Assembly: GCA_013416795.1 (NCBI GenBank)
Contig: RQSC01001135.1
Location: forward strand, 146,399-157,664
DNA: 11,266 nt
Origin: Prasinococcaceae sp. CCMP 1430
Lineage: Eukaryota > Prasinodermophyta > Palmophyllophyceae > Prasinococcales > Prasinococcaceae
Direction: 5' to 3'
Below the pieces are notes generated by a model. The model was not told where the DNA came from, made no database searches, and saw only the letters and a list, made by a program, of their open reading frames with translations. Position numbers and translations under genes: made by a program. The number at the start of each line of letters is the position of its first letter. Position 1 is the stretch's first letter. This document shows positions 1 through 9,100 of this stretch, one piece after another.

Positions 1-141
1 CGGGCTCGGCGGCGGTGGAGGCGGCGGTGGCGGCGGCGGGCTCGGCGGGCTCGGCGGCGGCGGGCTGCACGTCATGGGGCTGCCGGGTGACGTGCATGGC
101 GCCGGCGGCGGGCTGGGCGGTGACGGGGGCGGCGGGCTCGG
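1..141 (-). other. Pro/Ser-rich hinge (SPPPP type), running off the window
   Basis: Residues 3647-3693 are almost all Pro and Ser: SPPPPSPPSPPPAPC, a short CTSPGSPMTC interruption, then PPPPSPPSPPP and an eleven-Pro run near the edge. Such Ser-Pro-n stretches are typical of hydroxyproline-rich wall glycoproteins and pherophorins of algae. At DNA level this is a GGC/GGT/GCT-rich low-complexity tract on the plus strand, prone to length variation. No stop codon occurs before the edge. Confidence 0.8.
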
Positions 142-3100
142 AATGGCATCAGCGAGCACCATGCACGTGCCCTCGTCGAAGTCGCCCAGGCTCGACGCCT
201 GGCGAACGCACTGCGTGGTCACCGTGTACGCGTCCAAGATGTGTTGCCCGTCCCCAAGCGCGAGGGTCTCGTCGAAATCGCAGGCGCCCGTCTCATTGAC
301 GCCAGTCTGATTGGCGCACCAGTCGAACGCGTCCTGATTGGTTCCGTCCAGCGGGATGACGTGCGGGCAGTCGGCCGAAGACACCTGGGTTAGCTCCTGG
401 CCGCAGTCGGGGTCCCAAATGCCACAGTCGCAATTGCACGTGGTGCCATCCTCGTAGAGGTCAGCATCGCAGAGCCACTCGACCGGAACGTTCGACAGCT
501 CGGTGCCCACTTCGAGCACCGCACTCTCATCGATCCCTTCCACGTTCGCCACGAGCGCACCCGGATCCGAAGCGATGGCCGTGTTGAAGACCTCCATGGC
601 CTCGGCCAGGTCCTCGTACGCAGCGTCCGCTGCCTCGCTCTCGGCTTCGATGAGCTCGCTTTCGGTCGTGTCCGAGACGTCCACGATGGTCGTGGACTCT
701 TCCTCGTCGATGGCGAAATCGATCGAGATCCCCTCCTCGTCCTCGGCAAGCATGCGATACACCCTGTGGAACCCCATGAGCCGCCGCCGCGAGTGGGTGT
801 CGATGTTGTTTGGGTCCCGCTGGCTCACGCCCACGATGCGGATGCGCGACCTCGGGACGTTCATGAGCAGCGCGATGTTGCTCACGAGGCCCTCCTCTCC
901 GGTCGCATAGAAATCGTCCTCCGATATGACCAGATCAATCTTGAGCGCGACCATCTTCGACTGCTTGAGCGTGAACTCCGCGGGGCCCTTCAGGACGATC
1001 TCCAAGAAACCCGTCATGTAATTGTAGAAATACGAGCCGCTGGGGTAAGAGGCATTCGTCGCGTCCAAGTTGGGCGTCGTCGGATTGTCCCACGTCGGCG
1101 TCGTCAAGGGCTCCACCTTTTCGTTCGCCTCGTCGTACACGTGCACCTGGTTGGGCACGCCGTAGAAGACGCGCAGGTGCACCCCCTCGTCGGGCGCGCA
1201 GTCCTTCAGCATCAGCCTTGTGCGCTGCGGGTTGGTGCTCGAAAGGTACACGTCGCTCGTTGAGCCCATCTGCACCGTGATCGGAATCATGGACGTGCGA
1301 GACACCTTTCCGTTCCAGCCCATGCCGTACATGCCGGGCCCCGTATAGAGGGACATGTATCGATCGCCCGCCTGATGGCCCGCGCCCTCGTAGGTGCGCA
1401 CGCCCACCGGGGCGATGCGACGCGAGTTGGTGTCTGGGTCCATGTTCTCGATGATGGCGTGCCGGTGCCGACCATTCGGGCACGCGTAGAAGGGCATGCC
1501 GTCGGCCGAGGCCGCCTCGGTGCGCGTACACCCTGCCCGCGGCAGCCCCGCGTGGTCGTACACGCCGGGCACGTCCAGCAGCGGCTCTGTCTGCGAGTCG
1601 TCGCCGTAGACCCAGCGGGAGGCGCGCGGGATGAGCTCGCCCATCGTGCGGCGGCTCTCTGGGTCAGTGTACTGGAGCGCCCAGTCCCAGTCCAGCTCGT
1701 TGACGGGGATGAGCGTCCCGGCCGTCGAGTTCGTGAGAGTGCCATCGCGATCGATGTATATTCCGTTGCGGCGCGCGTCGCCTGAGAATTGCGCCGTCGT
1801 GCGGTCCCTTGCCCTGTCGCCCTGGGCGTTTTGGGCCAGCTTGGAGAACATGAGCCGCGACTCGGCGTCCACGGTTTCGCTGAAGGTCAGCCCGCTCGTC
1901 TCGATCGAAATGGTCTCGTCATGCCACGCGAGGCCCCAGTTGGCCCCGACGTTTGAGCTCACCATGGCAAAGTTGCGGCCGGGCTGGCCCCTGTCGTCGA
2001 CGCACGTGCCGAAGCTGCGGAACTCCATGTCCTTGAGAACGGTGCCCCCCATCATTGCAGGGTTGCCGCCGATCTGGTTCGGGCGCCAGGGCTCGTTGCC
2101 GCCGACGAACACTGTCGCGCGCACGCCGTGGTTGCCGCAGCGGCCGCCCGCGGGGCCGCCGACAACGGTCCACCCCTCGAGCTTGACGTGCTTGTCGCGC
2201 GCGCTGTAGCCGTGAGCCTTCGGGTTCCCGTTGTCGCTCCAGCCCGCGTAGGCCGTCGTGGCGTCCACGACGAGCATCCTCTTGAGCCATATGGTGGGGC
2301 CACCCATTGGCTTGCCCACGCCGTAGGACATGGTCGAGTAGATGGTCTGGTCGGCGTGCGCGACGCACTCCATGGGCCTGCCTCGGAATACCTTGCCTGG
2401 GTACGCCCCTTCAGGCGACGGGCGAGTCGTCGATGCGGTGCTCCGATGGTGCCTGCCGAGCTTTTCGACGATGGTGGCCCCTGGAACGTAGCCGACTCTC
2501 GACGAGTGCGCCACGTTGCCGCTGTACAGCGACTCGATGTTGGTGTCGCCGATCTGGTCACAGAAATAGCCCTGCGCGGCGATGCCGACAAATTGGCAGC
2601 CCGCAACGGCGTTGTTGAGGATCCTCCCGGTGGCCATCTCGGCGCGCTCATAGACGTCAAATTTCGCCGTGATGCACCTGCTGCCGACCATCTTCATATA
2701 GTCCGCCCTCAGGTCGCGCACGTGAATCACGAGGTTGTTCTCCACGGCGTGGCGACCCAGCGATGTGATGCCACCGCCGAGGGCTTTGTAGATGACGTTG
2801 TTGGCCATGATGGCGCCAGTGTTCACCGTTTGAGCGCCGAGCCCTTGGAACGGGTTGTACTTGGCATAGCCGTCCACCTTGAGGGCCGTTGCGTACGTGC
2901 CCTCGAAGACGTTGTTGCGAATCTTGGCCGTGGCGCCGGCGTACGGCCCGTCCGGTCTGAGCACGCCGCGGCCATCCGCGACGTCGTTGCGGTTGAAGCC
3001 GAAGCCCTCGACTCCGAGGCAACCCGCGCCATTCTCCGTCTGGCCGCAGCGGCTCAGCCGCACGCCGTCGATGATTACCCGGCCCTGGAATATGCGTTCC

Positions 3101-6100
3101 GCGCACAGGGGCGTCCTATCCCCTTTGTAGCTCTCGATGACGGCGCCCAGCTGATTCGCGTCGCCCTCATCTTCGGCGCCGCGGAACTCGACGTTCATCG
3201 CGCCGAGCCATCCCACCTCGGCGCCGGGCACGCCCGCCGCGTCGCCGCTCCTGGGGCCGAAGTGGTCGTCCCGAAGCGGCGCGTCCAGCGTCAGGCGGTA
3301 CACGTCTTCGTCGATGGTGCGCACGCCAGTCACGAGGCGCACCTCGTCCTGCGTGTAGTTGTGCGTCGACGGCGCAACGACGATGCGAGCTCCGTTCCAC
3401 TGGTCGCTGGAGATGCCATCGCCCACGCTGATGTCGATGGTGGTGGCTCCGGCGAGCGCGTCGGCCGTCAGCCGGCTCCACGTCGCCTTGGTCTCGCCCA
3501 CGAGGGACACGGTCCCAAAGTTCATCAATCCCTTGCGCTCGGTTCTGCCGTACGGGTGGCGCATTGCCGCGGTGGTCCTCCAGCTCCCGGTGAGCTCGAT
3601 GACTCCGTGTCCTGTGAAAGGGGCTTCCTCGGTACCGATGATGAGGCTCGCCTCGGCGTGCACGATGACGATCTGGCTGCGCAGGGCCACAGTGGTGCTG
3701 GACCCTGCCGACTCGAAGCTCAGCGTGCCAAACACATCCACGCGCGACGCTACCTCGGTCTCCACGCAGCCGCCGCTGCCGAGCGTCACCGTCCAGCCGC
3801 TCTTGATGATGACGTGGGCGTCCATGGCAGGCGCACCCGACCACCCCACGGGGTTGCCGTCGTCGTCCAAGGGATCGACGTCACACCAAGAAAACGTGGC
3901 GGGGGCCTCGGCCACGGGGACGTCCTCTGCTCGTTCCGAGCATGGGGTGGTTCGCGGGTGCCACGATTCAGTGCGCGTTCAGGGCGTGTCAGCGCCGAGG
4001 GCGCGAGGACTCGGAGCTCGCGGCGCGCACGACAGCGCTGCTCGCGCAGCGCAGCTCCGCGGTGGCGCGGCTCCGCGGCAGCGAGCGGGCGCTGCTGCGA
4101 AAAGCTCGCACCTTGGAAATAGTCCTCCGATCCCATGCAGTTGGGGGATACGTCCGAGCAGTACTCGCCCCTAGGGCAGTCCCTCTTCGAGTACATGTAG
4201 AGCTGCGTGTTCCCGTGCGCGCACGCGTTGAGGTCCATCTCGCAGACGTTGTGGTGGTCCACTTGGAAGCCATCGGCGACTTCGCTATTGGCGGGATAGT
4301 CTGTGGACAGATACCGCGGCGGCAGCCCTCGTGCAGCCATGATAGGCGTAAGACCGGGGGTATCGGGGTCTTCGAACCAGTCGGCTGGCGGCCACGTGTC
4401 CTCCGGCCCGGTATACCAGGCATAGAGCTCGTACTGCCACCTTCCCGTTTGAGCGAGGGCGTAGCTATTGTTGTGGGTCTTGCCGCCGGGGAAGGACGTA
4501 ATCAAGAAGCAATCTTTCCTGCTCACCCCATACTCGATGCCCACGCAGCTCCACCTGCGCGTGCATAGGTACATGCACTCGTTGCGGGTCAATGGCCTGC
4601 TTGGTCGCTGCTTAATGCACACTTCGCCGCCTGGTCCGCACTCGCTGGGCAAGGCGACGTTCTTGGCGTTCGACAGCCTGCAATTTTCGGTGGGCTCGCC
4701 GTCGCTTTTGAGGCAAGTGAGCCGCGTGAAGCCGCGGGGAATGTCGGTCCCACGATACGACTTGCTCGAGAGGAGCATCTTGAATGTGCCCTCGAAGCCG
4801 AGGTTCTCAGGGTTGGACACGTTGGGGACGTACGCCCAGTCGCGCGCACCGTTCGTGACGAAGTCGAAGCCCGACCAACCAGCGTCGAAAGAGACCTCAT
4901 TCCGTCCCAGCCTGGTGAAGTTGTTGGTGGTCGCGGCGGAGTACTCGGGCCCCCACTTGGTATTGTAGTGATCCGGCAGGTCGGTGGACCGAGTCGTGAG
5001 CACGGCCCACCTATTCGCAATATTGCCGCGAAGCTCACCAGCCGACCAAGACTTCAGAGCGGGGTCCCAACCCGTGGGCAGGTAGTGCCTGATCTCGTGC
5101 TCCACGGGGGGCTGGTCGCTGGGCATGAGCACGACGGTCATGTGGTTGTTGTAGCGCCGCCCCATGGTATCGTACATATAGAAGCGCGCCTTGGAGAAGC
5201 CGAACTCGGTGAACACGTAGAAGTCGGCGGAAGCCAGCCCCCAGGACTTCCTGCGCACCTGCAGGTGGCCGATCGTCACCTTCGAGGCGTCGCACACCGC
5301 GCCGCCCACGAGCGCGCTGGGCACGCATATGTCACCCCCTGGGAGGTGGCCCAGAGCGCGCGTCTGCGCGGGCGCGCCGAACGCCGCAGCTGCTTCGGCC
5401 TCCTCTTCGTCCATCTCGGACACCAAGCCCGGGACGAGCGCGTGCAGGTACGCGCGCGTGCCAGTGCCCGCTACGCTGCCGTCCATGTCGAGGATGGTGC
5501 CGCTCTGCCCCGCGGAGACGTCGAAGGTCACGCGCATGGTGCCGGCCTCCTCTCCCAGGAACGTCGCGCCAACCACTCGCGTCTGGAAACCCCTGTCGGA
5601 TATCGACATCGCCGAGGACTCCTTGAAATCGACGAAGGTCGGGTCCTTGACGAAGACGTTGCCGCCATCGGGGCCGCCGATGCCGCACCGTCCGGACCCG
5701 TGGGTCTTCCTGAGGGTGTCCACGTCGATGCTCTTCTTGCAGCCGCCACCCTGTGCGAGCGGGCCGGGCGCGCTGTCGATAAAGACCGGGTTCAGCAGCA
5801 CCGCGGCGTTGGTGTTGGCCTCGCTCCACCACCGGTCCGACTTGACGTTCAAGTAGTCGATCCCCACTGGCTGCGCGGCGAACGTCCAGTTCACGAACTG
5901 AAGGTGGCCGGTGCCACCCACAGTCGCCGCCCCCGACGCGTGGTTCCCCCATGCGACGCAGTTGCTCATGACGCCCGAGATGCGGTGGACGTCGGCGCTG
6001 CCGTACCTCCAGTCCACGGGCGTGGCGGTGTTCGTGGGATCCACCTCGGAGAGCCAAAAGCCTGAGTCGCCGTTCGAGTGCGCCACGTTTCCGTCGAAGA

Positions 6101-9100
6101 CGCCCAGCGGCTGGTTGCGGCAGTACACGCTGGCGTCTGCCGATGGCCCGGTCGGGTGGGCGGGCGCGTCGAACCAGAAGCCGAACGAGTGCCCGCCCAC
6201 GGCGCGGTTCCGAATGAAGTTGTTGTTGGGGTTGGTGATCCAGAACACGGCTGGCGTCTGATCGGTGTTGAGCAGGCTGAAGGCGCGGTGGGCGATGAGG
6301 CCCACATTCTCCGTGTACGTATTGCCAGTCTCGATTCCATCCTCGACGAAGTACTGGTGGCCCATCGAGTTGTACGCCACGTTGCGCTTGATGTTGAGGT
6401 TGTGGCATGCGTGTGCGGTGATGGCACGATTGAACGTCTTGTGGATAGCGCACCCCTCGATGTTGGACTCGCTCTGGTCAGAGCCGTGCGTCTCGTACGG
6501 CTGGCCCACGGTGTGGATGTGGAAGGGGTAGCGCCCGAGTGCGTAGGCCTGTCCAGCGAAGGTGGTCTCGACGTACAGGAGGTTGACCTTGCCGCGGAGC
6601 ACCATGACGTGCGACCCAAAGAAGGGGTCGTTCTCCGTGCCCTTGATGCGCACGTTCCGCGTGAGGTGCAGGACTTCGGCTCGGATATCCACGCTCTTGC
6701 CGTGGCTCGTGTGGGTGTAGCCGAAGTGGGTGTACTTCAGCGGGGAATCGAGGCCGATGTCGGTGTACCCTGCGCCGGCGGTGACGCTGGTGATGGTCTT
6801 CTCCTCACTCTCGCAATCGTCGTCAACGCGCGCCAGCGTGCACGCAAACTCGCTGCCCCAGCCAGTGCCGGCGATGGCGATCGCGTCTCCCACTTGCCAG
6901 TTGGCGGCGCCCTGGATGCGGATGACGCTGGCGTTGGCCTGCGCGGTCGACTCGAGGAGCGACCACGTGGGCGACGACTCCTTGCCGCGCATGTAGAGCT
7001 CGCCATCGGTCATCGCCAGCGTCTTGATGCCAAACTTTGGGAGCGTGAGAGTGCCGCGCGTTCCGTGCAGGAGCAGCTCGAAGTTGTGCGGGTGCGCGGC
7101 TGCCTCGCTGCCCACCTGGAACTTGCCAAAGGCGCCATTGACGATGACCGCCTGCGACTCGAGCCGCAGGTCGCCCGCGTCGTCGGCAATCTTCAGCGTG
7201 CCCTCGACCACCCAAAAGCGGATGTAGACGTCCGTGTCCAGGACCAGCGTCGTGTTGGCAGGGATGTAGACGATGTCGGTGTCGGCGCTCGAGGGCACCG
7301 AGTCGCCACCCCACGTGGCCACGTCGCTCCACCTGTGCTCGAGCTGGTCCCCAGGACTCATCGCGAGAAGCCGACGCCTCGCCGCGGCGCCTTCGAGCGC
7401 GGCGGGCTTCGCCGACGAAAAGGCCATCGAGCCCGGCACACCAGGAGTGCGCGCGGGCAGCGCGCCGATCTCTTCCTCGCTCAGCACGCGCGCGGGTGGC
7501 GTCGTGTCGTCCCAGTGGCCAGCGTGAGGAGGGCTGCGCATGGTTTGCCGCCTTTCCACCGCGATGGGCGCGCGCGCCCGCTCGGGTTCGTCGGGCTCCT
7601 GCGAGTCGGCGGCGCCACCGAGCACCGCGGACCCCGAGGCCGTCGCCGTCAGGCGCCGCCGCCCGCCGCCCGCAGCAGCGACCTCCGACAGGTCGGTCGT
7701 GCAATTGGCGACGCCCGCCCTGCATGCCACCTTGGCGCCCGCCGCGGTGCGCAGCTGGACGTGCGGCGTGGCGCTTCGGAGCGAGAAGTGGCGATCGAAA
7801 CCGGGCAGTGGCAGGTGACTGACGCCTCCCTGCTGCACCAGCTCAAGCTCGACGGTCGTGCTGCCAGCCGCCACCACCAGAAGCAGATCGGCCAGGACGA
7901 CATCGTCTAGCACGGCGGCTACGCCCCAGTCGATCTCCAGCGTGCGCGTGCCGCAGCCCTCTACCGAACCCGTGCCCACCTCGCGCACGGTCACGTCCAA
8001 GCCGGCGAGCAGGCCATTGATGGCCGCCTCCCACGCATCGGGGCCGGCGCTTGGGTTCACGGTGGCCACAGCCGCGCCACCCGGGAAGGACGCGCCAGTC
8101 ATCGTCAGGGTCACGTCTCCGAACTGGGGATCGTCCGAGGACAACTTCGTCGGCTGATCGGGCGCGTCGCCCGAGAAGGTCAGCCCAGAGTAGTCGGCCG
8201 TGAGCACGAGGTCGCCTGAGATGCCATCCCGCGGCCCAGCCCCATCGATGCACCCGCCCGCCCGGCGGATCGAGACGCCCACCTGGTTAAAGGTGCGCGT
8301 CGCCGTGACTACCGGCGCTGCCGCGGCGCCCTCGGTGAGACTCGCGACCGAGCCACCGAGGGCAACGCCGGTGAGCGACACCGGTGCCGAGTGGAGATGG
8401 ATCTCATCGATGAAGAAGTCCTCGCCCGAGAGGTAGCGGTACTGCGCCCCGGGGGCGCTCTCCTCCATTGCGGAGCTGCACCACTCCTCGCGGAAGAGGC
8501 GGAACGTGGGAGACATGAAGCGCAGGGATTTAATGCCCGCTTGGATGGCGTCTGATGACATGTGCCAGTCGGAGTTCACCATCGTCGCCTGCAGGTCGAT
8601 CTCGGCCACGTGCCACTGGCCGTCGTCGATGAAGGTGACGCCGGTGGGCCCGCACGGCGGGATGTCCCACGCCGTCGACGGGAAGTCGGGCTGAGTCCAA
8701 GTCATCGGGATGGAGCACCTATCCCCGGGGATCCCGACTTCTCTGTTGTCCTTTTTCGTCGTGATGACCAGGTTGACCTTCGTGCCGGCGGGGATGAGAT
8801 ACGCGAACGAAAGGTAGCGCGCCTCGTTGTCGAGGCGCTTGAATCTGTAGCGGACGGAGTGGAAGTCCCATCCGTTGAAGATGCCTGTCCCAGGGGCCGC
8901 GTCGGACGGGGAGATGCGCATCGACCCGCGCCCGCAGAAGGCCGTCGAGTAGTCCAGACGCCCGCCGCCCTGCCAGGTGCCCAATTCGCTCTCGAAATCG
9001 TCCGCGAGGGCCTCGCCCGGCGTGCGGCTGCAGTTGCGCCACGCCATCAGGCCGCGCACCGCCGCGTCGATGGTCGTCGAATCCGCGTCCCACGCAAGCG

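Noticed and set aside
1-165. GGC/GGT-rich tandem repeat as a CRISPR or mobile-element feature
   Set aside because: It is low-complexity Pro/Ser codon sequence within the reading frame, with no spacer structure or terminal repeats.
3786-3926. C-terminal end of the exon A reading frame past the splice site
   Set aside because: This stretch is Arg/Pro/Ser-rich and out of frame with G8-2. The alternative frame gives clear G8 sequence, so it is coding only if the intron is retained.
3786-4111. Pseudogene or sequencing frameshift instead of an intron
   Set aside because: A good GT donor, a CAG acceptor in matching phase and possible branch sites explain the frame change, and the rest of the gene is intact. 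A frameshift is still possible without cDNA.
2128-4122. Long open frame on the plus strand (664 codons)
   Set aside because: It lies antisense to G8-2 and beta-helix 2 and crosses the intron. Its product is rich in Arg, Ala, His and Val with no motif, as expected for the complement of GC-rich coding sequence.
6078-7910. Long open frame on the plus strand (610 codons)
   Set aside because: It is antisense to G8-1 and beta-helix 1, whose conserved motifs fix the coding strand. Its composition is a shadow pattern (Val, Ala, Arg, His, Asp).
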